From 66-474 sp035695065 (GTDB taxonomy: Bacteria > Pseudomonadota > Gammaproteobacteria > Xanthomonadales > Rhodanobacteraceae): 39,968 nt of DNA. Under the pieces are notes generated by a model that saw only the letters and a program-made list of their open reading frames with translations, was not told the DNA's origin and made no database searches. Location of the stretch: assembly GCA_035695065.1 (NCBI GenBank), contig DASSEW010000073.1, positions 1 through 39,968 on the forward strand, written 5' to 3'. The position numbers were made by a program, and so were the translations under genes. This document shows, one piece after another, positions 24,025 through 32,190 of this stretch; position 1 is the stretch's first letter; each line of letters starts with the position of its first letter.

Positions 24025-26774
24025 GGCTGAGCGCGTTTCGGCCGCACCAGCTTCAACTTGCTGCCGGCGGGTTGCTGCTTGGGGCGCAGCATGCGTTCGA
24101 TCGCGGCCGCGGGCAGCGGATACGAATACAGATAACCCTGGCCTTCCACGCAACCCGCGCGCAGCAGGAATTCGTGTTGCGCCTCGGTTTCGATGCCTTC
24201 CGCGATCGGCGTCAGGCCGAGCGTCTTCGCCATCGCCAGCATCGCCTCGGTGATCGCCGCATCGTTCGCGCTCTCGGGCAGGCCGGTCACGAACGAACGG
24301 TCGATCTTCATGTACTCGACGGCCGGCAGCTTGAGGTAAGCCATCGAGGAATAACCGGTGCCGAAGTCGTCGATCGCCACCGCGATGCCGAGCGCGTGCA
24401 GCGCCTGCATGGTGCGCTCGGTGTCTTCGCCGAGTTTCAGCATCGCGCCTTCGGTGATCTCCAACAGGATGCGCTGCGGTGCCACGCCGTGCGATTGCAG
24501 CGTGTGGCGGATGCTCTCGACGAACGCGGCATGCCCGAACCAGCGCGCGGAGACGTTCAACGCCACGCGGATCTGCGGCATGCCCGATTCGTCCCACGCC
24601 GCGAGTTGCGCGCACACCGCGCGCATCACCCATTCGTCGATGCGATGGATCAGGCCCAGGCTTTCCGCGACCGGGATGAATTCGCCGGGCATCACCTCGC
24701 CGCGTTCCGGATGCTGCCAGCGCAACAGCGCCTCGGCGGCGACGATGCGGCCGCTGCTCATTTCCACGCTCGGCTGGTAGACCAGCCGGAACTCGTCGCG
24801 CTGCAGCGCCTGCCGCAATTCGGTCACCAGCAGCAGCCGCTTGCGCGTATCCGCGTGCATCATCGGCGCGTAGAAGCGCCAGGCATTGCGTTCCTCGCTC
24901 TTGGCGGCGTACATCGCCGCATCGGCGTTGGCGATGAGGGTGAGCGCATCGGCACCGTCCAGCGGGAAGCCGGCGATGCCGATGCTCGCGCTCAGCACGA
25001 TTTCATAGCCGTCCACGTGGAACGGTTCGGACAAGGTCGCGAGCAGGCGGTTGGCGAGCGACGCCGCGTCTTCGCGCAGGATGAGGTGGCGGGCCAGCAC
25101 GGTGAACTCGTCGCCGCCGATGCGGCCGGCGATGTCGCCCCTGGACAACTGCCGGGTGATGCGTTCGGCCACCTGCGCCAGCAGGCGGTCGCCGATGCCG
25201 TGGCTATAGCTGTCATTGACGAACTTGAACGCGTCGAGATCGATGAACAGCACCGCCGCGGCGCTGCGCTCGCGTCCCGCCGCCGCGATCGCTTCGGTGC
25301 AGCGGCGCTCGAATTCGGCGCGATTCACCAATCCCGTGAGCGGATCGTGCGTCGCGAGGTGTTCCAGCCGGCGGCGATCGGCCTTGGTGCTGGTGATGTC
25401 GCTGAACACCGCCACGTACTGCTGCACTTTCTGCGCGGCATCGCGTATCGCGCTGATGCTGAGCTTTTCCGGATAGTTGCTGCTGTCGGCGCGCAGGCTC
25501 ACCACTTCGCCGGCCCAGGTATGACCGGTCGCGATCTCGTCCCAGATGGACTGCGGCAGCGGGCTGCCGTCCGGCATGCTGCGCGCATCGTCCAGCCGCA
25601 AGCCGGCGAGGCTCTCGGTGGTGAAGCCGGTGATCTGCGTCGCGGCGGCATTCACCGAGATCACGTGCCGCTGCGCGTCGGCGATGATCACGCCTTCGGC
25701 GATGCTGGCCAGCGCCTCGGAAGCGATGCGCCGCTCGCGCTCTCGCTCCACCCGTTCGGAAACGTCGCGCAGGATCGTCTGCCGCACGACCCGCTCGCCC
25801 CACACGGCCAGGCTGCTCTGCGTGTCCACCGGCTTCGGCAGGCCGAACTCGCCGCGCAATGCGCAGGCGGCGTGACCGTCGTTCGGCGCATCTTGCGCAA
25901 TGAACAAATCCGCGTAGGCATCGCCGATCAATTCGCGCGGCTCGCGGCCGGTCCACGCGGACGCGGTGCGGTTGGCATCCAGCACGCGGCCGCTGCTCTC
26001 GTCCACCATCACGATCGCATCGGGCGCGCTGTCGAACAGCAACCGGTAGCGTTCCTCGCTGCCGCGGATGCGCGCCAGCGTGCGGCGGGCCATCAGCAGC
26101 CACAGGAAGATCGCCAGCGCCGCGGCGGAAACGACGCCGATGAACAGCACGCGGGCGATCCAGGTGGCGCCCTCGGCGATTTCCAGCGAGAACCGGTTGG
26201 CGCGCGGTTCGATGAAATCGTTCAATGTATGGATGCGCCTGCGCTGGCGGGCGATCTCCTCCTGCGTGATGGAGCCGCTCTTGCGCGCACGCTCCAGCTT
26301 GCCGGCGATGGTTCCGAGTTCGGCGATCTGGCCGTCCACCGAATGCCACATCCGCAGCGCCTCGCTGATGTACGGGGCGCCGGAAAAGTGCTCGAAGATG
26401 AAGATCATGCCGGGAATGGCGTCGGGCATGACGCTGCCGCGCGCGAACGCCGCGGCCACCTGTTTCCGGTCGAAATGCCCGGAAGCGATGGCGTCGCGGG
26501 CCCAGGCGTCCGAAAGTACGATTGCGTAGCTCCGCTTGAACTCGGCGAGGGCCGCCGGATCGCCTTCCACGGCGTACGCATCCAGCTCGATCACGGCCTG
26601 CTTCTGCGACTTGGACCAAATACTCTCGCCGTTGAGAAAACCGGCGAGAGTAACCTGGACCAGGAGCGTTCCCCAGGTCAGCGCCAGGATCAGCACCACC
26701 GTCGCCACCAGGCCCCAGGCCAGTGGCATCAGGCGCCGCGACAGGGGACGCTGCGGGCGGGAGGAGCTACGCAT
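24021..26774 (-). CDS. Membrane dual GGDEF-EAL c-di-GMP enzyme with two PAS domains
   Basis: A 917-aa protein that may both make and break c-di-GMP. Helix 1 (17-40), a helical periplasmic sensor (41-205), helix 2 (about 208-230), two PAS domains (about 240-345 and 365-470), GGDEF (motif intact at 553-557) and EAL (motif intact at 681-683, with NVS, EITEG, IDDFGTGYSS, KIDRSF, IAEGIE and QGYLYS). The inhibitory RxxD site five residues before GGDEF reads SRGD, so product feedback may be lost. Start ATG 26772-26774 has no clear Shine-Dalgarno; residue Met16 is an alternative. It converges on the cupredoxin-EAL-barrel operon through a shared repeat pair. Confidence 0.93.
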   Translation of the reverse strand: MRSSSRPQRPLSRRLMPLAWGLVATVVLILALTWGTLLVQVTLAGFLNGESIWSKSQKQAVIELDAYAVEGDPAALAEFKRSYAIVLSDAWARDAIASGHFDRKQVAAAFARGSVMPDAIPGMIFIFEHFSGAPYISEALRMWHSVDGQIAELGTIAGKLERARKSGSITQEEIARQRRRIHTLNDFIEPRANRFSLEIAEGATWIARVLFIGVVSAAALAIFLWLLMARRTLARIRGSEERYRLLFDSAPDAIVMVDESSGRVLDANRTASAWTGREPRELIGDAYADLFIAQDAPNDGHAACALRGEFGLPKPVDTQSSLAVWGERVVRQTILRDVSERVERERERRIASEALASIAEGVIIADAQRHVISVNAAATQITGFTTESLAGLRLDDARSMPDGSPLPQSIWDEIATGHTWAGEVVSLRADSSNYPEKLSISAIRDAAQKVQQYVAVFSDITSTKADRRRLEHLATHDPLTGLVNRAEFERRCTEAIAAAGRERSAAAVLFIDLDAFKFVNDSYSHGIGDRLLAQVAERITRQLSRGDIAGRIGGDEFTVLARHLILREDAASLANRLLATLSEPFHVDGYEIVLSASIGIAGFPLDGADALTLIANADAAMYAAKSEERNAWRFYAPMMHADTRKRLLLVTELRQALQRDEFRLVYQPSVEMSSGRIVAAEALLRWQHPERGEVMPGEFIPVAESLGLIHRIDEWVMRAVCAQLAAWDESGMPQIRVALNVSARWFGHAAFVESIRHTLQSHGVAPQRILLEITEGAMLKLGEDTERTMQALHALGIAVAIDDFGTGYSSMAYLKLPAVEYMKIDRSFVTGLPESANDAAITEAMLAMAKTLGLTPIAEGIETEAQHEFLLRAGCVEGQGYLYSYPLPAAAIERMLRPKQQPAGSKLKLVRPKRAQP

Positions 26775-26855
26775 TTCGCTTTGTGAAACTCAGAGGCTGG
26801 TAAGGGTCATCCATGCACGTTGCGTACCATACTCCACCGCACTTTAAGATTTTTT

Positions 26856-27641
26856 TCAGGCCGCGGCGGCCTCGTAGGCATCCCCCGTCTCCAGCACCCG
26901 GCCGCCCGTGATGCAGCTTTCCATGCTGATGCACATGCTGGTGTAGCTGCGCTTGATGCATTCCGTGATGTGCGCCACGTCCGCGGCCGAGGGCGATGCG
27001 CCGAGCAGGGTGCAGACGATCTCCAGCGCTTCCCACGGATGGGTGTCGTCGTAGGCCGCGTGCAGTTGCAGCCAGCGCAGGCTGGACTTGCGCACCGGCT
27101 CGGGGAAGCTCTCGACGTAGGCCTGGTTTTCGTAGACGCGCTCGGACCAGTCGCCGGTCGCGCCTTCCACGGCGTAGTTGGTCGCCGCGATGCTGGCCGC
27201 CAGCGTGCCGCGGCTGCAGATTTCCTCGCACCAGCGTGCCAGCGTCTGGGTGCCGAACGGGGCGGAGCCGTGCAGCACCTGTTCGCGCGACACGCCGGCG
27301 CCTTCGGCCCAGTTCAACCAGTACTCGGCGTGGTTCTGTTCGACGCGGATGTTGCGCACGAGCCAGCGGCGCGCGAGGTTGTCGCCCTCGCTGCGCCCGA
27401 AGCGGGTCTTCAGCAGGCTCTGCGCCATGTAGGCCGGGAACCGCTCGATCACCGGCCAGATGCCGGTCATGAAATGCGCGGTCGAATCGTTGTCGAGCGA
27501 ACCACCGCCCATCATGTCCCAGAGTTCGTGATCGACCACCTTGGCCTTCACGCGGTCGCACTCCGCGACCATGTCCTGCGTCCACTGCGGATAGCTGCTC
27601 AGTTCGGTCAACGGGCCGGCAAGTTCGAAACGGGTGTTCAT
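26856..27641 (-). CDS. undA: UndA-like non-heme iron fatty-acid decarboxylase (1-alkene forming)
   Basis: UndA turns medium-chain fatty acids such as lauric acid into terminal alkenes (1-undecene) and CO2, using a di-iron centre in a heme-oxygenase-like fold. This product is 261 aa, the length I recall for Pseudomonas UndA. It carries the metal ligands at the same numbers: Glu101 and His104 (VEQNHAEYW), Glu159 (NYAVEGATGDW), His194, Asp198 and His201 (LHAAYDDTHPWEAL), plus Glu66 (WPVIERF). Further shared blocks are SYPQWTQ and YMAQSLLKTRF. TenA thiaminase and PqqC share the fold but not this ligand set. ATG 27639-27641 follows AGGAG. No partner genes are adjacent; fatty-acid supply would come from central metabolism. 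Confidence 0.85.
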   Translation of the reverse strand: MNTRFELAGPLTELSSYPQWTQDMVAECDRVKAKVVDHELWDMMGGGSLDNDSTAHFMTGIWPVIERFPAYMAQSLLKTRFGRSEGDNLARRWLVRNIRVEQNHAEYWLNWAEGAGVSREQVLHGSAPFGTQTLARWCEEICSRGTLAASIAATNYAVEGATGDWSERVYENQAYVESFPEPVRKSSLRWLQLHAAYDDTHPWEALEIVCTLLGASPSAADVAHITECIKRSYTSMCISMESCITGGRVLETGDAYEAAAA

Positions 27642-28000
27642 GGGATGCTCTCCTGTAGCTGTTCTTGAATGCGCGGACGGGAATGTCCGCCTGGATGGCG
27701 CGATCGGGACGATCGCGACGTGGTTTGCTGCGAACGATCGGCACGTGGCACATGCCAGCCCGTTCCGGCACCGCAGCGATGCCGGAAATCTTGTGTTTGA
27801 AAGGAATGCTCGACACCGCGCATGCGCCCCATGTGGCCGCGCGTCGCCGTCGCAGCGGCGCGTGGTAAGCGGAAGGTGTTCTGGCAACCCAACCGTACGC
27901 CCATGTACGGGGGCCGGCAAGCCGTCGCGCCGTATGCCCGTCCGTTCATGCCACGGGCGTAGACTCGAAAGCCTGACGAGCAACACGGAGGTCGCTCACG
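27642..28000. other. Long intergenic region between undA and the SH3 gene
   Basis: This 359-bp divergent spacer must hold promoters for both genes. Seen here: a short palindrome CGGAC/GTCCG (27675-27690), CCGTAC/GTACGG arms (about 27891-27910), and TAGACT (27960-27965) 36 nt before the SH3 start. No ORF with a good ribosome site is present. The 376-aa frame that extends undA through it lacks support. Confidence 0.45.
27960..27965 (+). promoter_or_regulatory. TAGACT hexamer before the SH3 gene
   Basis: TAGACT ends 35 nt before the ATG at 28001, a fitting place for a -10 box. The same hexamer occurs at the same distance before the aminotransferase gene (34043-34048). No clear -35 is seen. Confidence 0.3.
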
Positions 28001-28882
28001 ATGAAGAACTGGCGCTACATTCCGATGGTGGCCGCCGCCGTTCCGCTGGCGCTGGCCGTGTCCACCGCCGTCCATGCGCAATCCGCCGACGGCTACATCA
28101 ACGACGACACGCCGCTGTACGCGGGACCCGCGCCCGAATATCCCCAGATCGAAGGTCTGCCCTACGGCACCTACGTTTCCGTGCAGGGCTGCACGGACGG
28201 TTGGGAATGGTGCAATGTGGTCTCGGACCAGGGCGACTGGGGCTGGGTTCCCGGCGACTACATCGATTACATCTACGAAGGCCAACCGGTGGTGGTGACC
28301 GAGTACGGTCCGCGCATCGGCATTCCGATTGTCAGCTTCTCGATCGTCACCTACTGGGACCAGCACTATCGCGACCGGCCGTTCTACCGCGAACGCGACA
28401 GCTGGTTCCATCGCGACATCCCGTCGCGCGCACCGCCTGCGCCGCACCATGCGGCCGATCGCAAACCACCACCGCCGCCACCCGGCGGCTGGCACCACGG
28501 CGGGCATGCCGCGGCAATGACGCATCACGCCAGTGGCGCGCCCACGCATCAAGAGAACGCGCCCGCTCCACGGCAATACGAAAACGCGCAGCCGACGCAT
28601 CAAGAGAGCCCGCCCAATCCGCCGCGCGCGCCGGTGAACGAATCGCAGCCTCCGCGCGGCGATCATCACGCCAACGTTCCGACTCCGCAGCCGATGCGGG
28701 AGCCGCCACACGCGGGGAACATGCCGCAACCGCCGCACAACGGCCAGATGCCACCGCCACATCCGAATCCCGTGCGACACGGCCCGCCGCCGCATCCGGC
28801 TTCGAGTTCCGGCGATCACGGGCACGACGTCCATGCGCGCAAGCAGGACCAGAAGGACGACAACAACGACAACGGCCATTGA
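28001..28882 (+). CDS. Secreted SH3-domain protein with His/Pro-rich tail
   Basis: A 293-aa exported protein: signal peptide (1-26, VHAQ), bacterial SH3 domain (about 30-90, DDTPLYAGPAPEYPQIEGLPYGTYVSVQGC ... GDWGWVPGDYIDYIY), a short aromatic region (FYRERDSWFHRDIP), and a disordered tail from about residue 140 rich in Pro, His, Asn and Gln. The tail has two copies of an APTHQEN/QPTHQES unit. SH3 domains of this kind bind peptidoglycan or other ligands in the envelope; the tail could bind metal ions such as nickel, zinc or copper (inference). GGAGG lies about eight bases upstream of the ATG. A strong hairpin terminator follows. Confidence 0.82.
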   Translation: MKNWRYIPMVAAAVPLALAVSTAVHAQSADGYINDDTPLYAGPAPEYPQIEGLPYGTYVSVQGCTDGWEWCNVVSDQGDWGWVPGDYIDYIYEGQPVVVTEYGPRIGIPIVSFSIVTYWDQHYRDRPFYRERDSWFHRDIPSRAPPAPHHAADRKPPPPPPGGWHHGGHAAAMTHHASGAPTHQENAPAPRQYENAQPTHQESPPNPPRAPVNESQPPRGDHHANVPTPQPMREPPHAGNMPQPPHNGQMPPPHPNPVRHGPPPHPASSSGDHGHDVHARKQDQKDDNNDNGH

Positions 28883-28919
28883 AGCGTCGTCCCGGGGCGC
28901 ACCCTTCGTGCGCCTCGAA

Positions 28920-28955
28920 GCAGCGGGCTTCGCGAACCCTCGCGAAGCCCGCTGC
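28920..28955 (+). terminator. Strong hairpin terminator after the SH3 gene
   Basis: A perfect 16-bp stem (28920-28935 with 28940-28955) around a four-base loop is followed by CTTTGAT. Just upstream (about 28896-28914) is a smaller hairpin, GGCGCAC/GTGCGCC. The T-run is short, but stem strength supports a terminator between the SH3 gene and the acylase gene. Confidence 0.65.
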
Positions 28956-29053
28956 CTTTGATCTGCCGCATCGGCTGGATCGGCGCCGCGATTCGCGCCC
29001 GCGGTTTTCGCGTGATATACGATGCCGATCACCTGCAACGGGGAGATCGCGCG

Positions 29054-31303
29054 ATGTCCACTTCTCATTCGACCCTTCGCCCGCGCGCGACTGGCTCCCG
29101 CATTCCTTCGCTTGCGGCGACCGCGCTGCTGACCGCGTTATCGCTGAGCGGCGTCGCGCAGGCCGAGACGCAGCACACGCGCCTGCAACGCGAGGCGCAG
29201 AACGTGACGATCGTCCGCGACGACTGGGGCATCGCGCACGTTCACGGCCACACCGATGCCGACGCGGTGTTCGGGATGATCTATGCGCAATGCGAGGACG
29301 ACTTCAATCGCGTCGAGATGAACTACCTCACCGCGCTCGGCTGGACCGCGCAGGCCGAAGGCGAGAAGGCGATCTGGAACGACCTGCGCTACCAGCTTTT
29401 CATCGATCCGGCGGTGTTGAAGATCGACTACGCGAAGAGTCCGGATTGGTTGAAGAAGCTGATGAACGCCTGGGCGGATGGCATGAACTGGTATCTCGCC
29501 ACGCATCCGGACGTGCACCCGAAGGTCATCAACCGTTACGAACCCTGGATGGCATTGAGCTTCACCGAGGGCAGCATCGGCGGCGACATCGAGCGCGTGG
29601 ATCTGTCGGCCCTCGCGAAGTTCTACGGCGCCGATGCGGCGACCACCGTCGCGCTCGCGCAACGCACGCCTCCGACCTGGGTGGATCCAACCGGCTCCAA
29701 CGGCATCGCGATCGCGCCGAAACTCACCGCCGACGGCCACGCGCTGCTCCTGATCAATCCGCACGTCACCTTCAACTTCCGCAGCGAATCGCAAGTGTCG
29801 AGCGACGAAGGGCTGGACGCCTACGGCGCGTCGACATGGGGCCAGTTCTTCGTCTACCAGGGCTTCAACCAGCACATCGGCTGGATGCACACCTCGACCG
29901 GCGTGGATGCGGTCGATCAGTTCGCCGAGACCATCCGCAAGCACGGCAACGGTTACGAATACCGCTTCGGCAATCAGTGGCTGCCGGTGAAGACGCGCGA
30001 GATCACGATCCGCTATCGCGCCGACGACGGCACCATCAAGACGCGCAGCTTCACCGCGTTCTTCACCCGTCACGGCCCGATCGTCGCGGTGCAAAACGGC
30101 AAGTGGATCGCCGAGGCGCTGATGAACCGGCCGATCGCCGCGCTGGAGCAAAGCTTCCTGCGCACCAGGGCGAGCGATCTTGCCAGCTACATGAAAGTGG
30201 CCGAACTCAAGGCCAACTCGTCCAACAACACGCTGTTCGCCGACGACAAGGGCGAGATCGCGTTCCTGGCGCCGCAGTTCATCCCGAAGCGCGACAACGC
30301 GTTCGATTACCTGAAGCCCGTGGATGGCAGCAATCCCGCCACCGCGTGGCAGGGCGTGACGCCGCTCAAGGACATGCCCAACGTGATCAACCCGCCCACC
30401 GGCTGGGTATTCAACACCAACGACTGGCCCTACTCCGCTGCCGGCAAGGACAGCCCGAAGCGCGCCGATTATCCGCAATACATGGATTCGTTCGGCGAGA
30501 ACGCGCGCGGCAAGCACGCCACGCAAATGCTCACAGGCGCCGATGATTTCACCAAGGCCAAGCTGATCACCGACGACTTCGATTCGTATCTTCCCGCCTT
30601 CGCGCGATTGATCCCGATCCTGGTCAAGGACTACGACGCCCTGCCCGCGAGCGACCCGTTGAAAGCGAAACTCGCCGGCCCGATCGCGGTGCTGCGCACC
30701 TGGGACGATCGCTGGGGCATCGCCTCGATCCCGACCACGCTCGCGGTGTCCTGGGGCGACACGATGTGGAACGAAGTCTCGTCCAAGGCGATAGCCAGCG
30801 GCCTCGATGTGCACGAAACCGACCAGCGCGAGATCGACTACATCGCCGAAAAGGCCGATTCGAAAACGCGCCTTGCCGCGCTTGAGCAAGTCGTGGACCG
30901 CCTGCAAAAGGACTTCGGCTATTGGGGCGTACCGTGGGGCGCGATCAACCGCTACCAGCGGCTGGACGATTCCATCCATCCGCACTTCGAGGATGGCAAG
31001 CCGAGCATCGCCGTGCCGTTCACCTCGTCGCGCTGGGGTTCGCTGGCCGCATCCAACACGCACCTGTGGCCCGACACCGAAAAATATTACGGACGCAGCG
31101 GCAACAGCTTTGTCGCCGTGATCGAATTCGGTCCTGAGGTGAGCGCACGCGCGATCCACGTGGGCGGCCAGAGCGGCGACCCGCGGTCACCGCACTTCAC
31201 CGATCAGGAACACCGTTGGGCCAGCGGCGACCTGCGCACCGTGTACTTCTGGCCGGAGCAGTTGAAAGGACACACCGAGAAGACCTATCACCCGGGCGGC
31301 TGA
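29054..31303 (+). CDS. Penicillin acylase-family (Ntn) amidase, exported
   Basis: A 749-aa Ntn-hydrolase precursor that cuts itself to expose an N-terminal serine. Signal peptide (1-37), alpha-chain part with NVTIVRDDWGIAHVHG and FGMIYAQCEDDFNRVE, then the likely processing site before Ser215 in DPTGSNGIAIAPKLTADG, followed by LLINPHV and the beta chain. This position is close to the nucleophile of the AHL acylase PvdQ. The enzyme may hydrolyse N-acyl homoserine lactones, beta-lactam side chains or other N-acyl amides in the periplasm; which one cannot be told from sequence. GGGGAGA precedes ATG 29054, chosen over an upstream start at 28958. It converges on the CPBP gene. Confidence 0.9.
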   Translation: MSTSHSTLRPRATGSRIPSLAATALLTALSLSGVAQAETQHTRLQREAQNVTIVRDDWGIAHVHGHTDADAVFGMIYAQCEDDFNRVEMNYLTALGWTAQAEGEKAIWNDLRYQLFIDPAVLKIDYAKSPDWLKKLMNAWADGMNWYLATHPDVHPKVINRYEPWMALSFTEGSIGGDIERVDLSALAKFYGADAATTVALAQRTPPTWVDPTGSNGIAIAPKLTADGHALLLINPHVTFNFRSESQVSSDEGLDAYGASTWGQFFVYQGFNQHIGWMHTSTGVDAVDQFAETIRKHGNGYEYRFGNQWLPVKTREITIRYRADDGTIKTRSFTAFFTRHGPIVAVQNGKWIAEALMNRPIAALEQSFLRTRASDLASYMKVAELKANSSNNTLFADDKGEIAFLAPQFIPKRDNAFDYLKPVDGSNPATAWQGVTPLKDMPNVINPPTGWVFNTNDWPYSAAGKDSPKRADYPQYMDSFGENARGKHATQMLTGADDFTKAKLITDDFDSYLPAFARLIPILVKDYDALPASDPLKAKLAGPIAVLRTWDDRWGIASIPTTLAVSWGDTMWNEVSSKAIASGLDVHETDQREIDYIAEKADSKTRLAALEQVVDRLQKDFGYWGVPWGAINRYQRLDDSIHPHFEDGKPSIAVPFTSSRWGSLAASNTHLWPDTEKYYGRSGNSFVAVIEFGPEVSARAIHVGGQSGDPRSPHFTDQEHRWASGDLRTVYFWPEQLKGHTEKTYHPGG

Positions 31304-31329
31304 TCGCCACCGCCAAATTTCGGACCGTC

Positions 31330-31361
31330 ATTCCGGACGCCGCGCAGCGGCGATCCGGAAT
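31330..31361. repeat. ATTCCGG palindromic repeat, copy 2
   Basis: ATTCCGGA (31330-31337) pairs with TCCGGAAT (31354-31361), with an inner CGCCGC/GCGGCG stem and a GCA loop. It lies between the convergent acylase and CPBP genes and may end both transcripts. The same plan is seen at 38545-38582. Confidence 0.6.
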
Positions 31362-31418
31362 CTGCTCTGCGTGATGCGAGCCAGCCGCGCCGTCGCGCGG
31401 TTAACTGTCCCGCACTCG

Positions 31419-32123
31419 CTACGGCTTTGCGTACGCCAGCTCCGATTCGCTCCCGCGAAACATGCGGTAGCTCGTCAATCCGCCGTACACGGCGAAAAAA
31501 GTGTGGAGCAGCATCAGCCACCACAGGCTGTGCGTGGCCGCAAAGGCGATGGTGAAAGCGAACGCCGAAACAATGCTGCCAATGAATTGTCCACGGCTCC
31601 TGTATCCGTGCGCCAGTCCATAAGCCAGCGCCGCCACGCAAACTGACACGACCGTGCCGACGTGCGGAGCGAGAAACCAAAGCAGGAATCCGCGGTAGAG
31701 CACCTCCCAACCTGCGCCGACCAGCAGCGAGAGGATCAGGAATCTCCGCAGCTCTCCCGCCGTGCGCGGGAGCAATTCATTGCCCTCCAGCTTCGCTCTC
31801 TGCGCGGCGCGCTTTTCTTCGGACAGCCGCCGCTCCGAGAATTGCGCGATCACGAGCATCGTCACGATCAGCAGGATGGAAACGACCAGCCCGATCTCTC
31901 CGCGCGCGGAAAGCGGAAAATCGAAGCCGAGACCACTCCAAGGCCGTCCCGACCACCACCAGTCCCCGCCGATGACCAGCAGCAGTATCGCAATGAGCCC
32001 GCTGGTGCGCGCATAACGTGCGGCGCGGTTGGTCTGCAAGGGAGCCGGCTGGCGCAAACTCTTCCATATTGCCCGCGCTGGCAGAACAAGAACGAGGTAT
32101 GCCGCAAGCGCAAGCTCGACCAT
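31419..32123 (-). CDS. CPBP/CAAX-protease-like membrane protein, catalytic motif degenerate
   Basis: A 234-aa protein with about seven membrane helices and the layout of the CPBP (Abi, Rce1-like) family. The first motif EExxxR reads WEVLYR, so the first Glu, the one that serves as base in Rce1, is a tryptophan. The second motif keeps AYGLAHGYRS with its His, and the last helix has LLHTFFAVYGG with His but not the usual Asn/Asp three residues on. It may have lost proteolysis or use another residue. Bacteriocin immunity or prenyl-protein processing are roles known in the family; nothing here points to either. Start is ATG 32121-32123. Confidence 0.8.
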   Translation of the reverse strand: MVELALAAYLVLVLPARAIWKSLRQPAPLQTNRAARYARTSGLIAILLLVIGGDWWWSGRPWSGLGFDFPLSARGEIGLVVSILLIVTMLVIAQFSERRLSEEKRAAQRAKLEGNELLPRTAGELRRFLILSLLVGAGWEVLYRGFLLWFLAPHVGTVVSVCVAALAYGLAHGYRSRGQFIGSIVSAFAFTIAFAATHSLWWLMLLHTFFAVYGGLTSYRMFRGSESELAYAKP

Positions 32124-32190
32124 CGGAGAGTCCTGGAGAAAAGGGGACCGGGCAAATCATGACAGGGCGGCAACCTGGTGTCAGGCGCAT

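Noticed and set aside
26845..26880. Hairpin plus A/T run at the end of undA as a terminator
   Set aside because: The undA transcript would have a run of A, not U, after the stem, and on the plus strand the T-run precedes the stem.
26856..27641. TenA thiaminase or PqqC
   Set aside because: The ExxH, Glu159 and HxxxDxxH ligand set and the length match UndA and not the TenA active site.
27634..30546. A 970-codon plus-strand frame across the SH3 and acylase genes
   Set aside because: It is out of frame with both recognised genes, crosses a strong terminator, and is Arg-rich without motifs.
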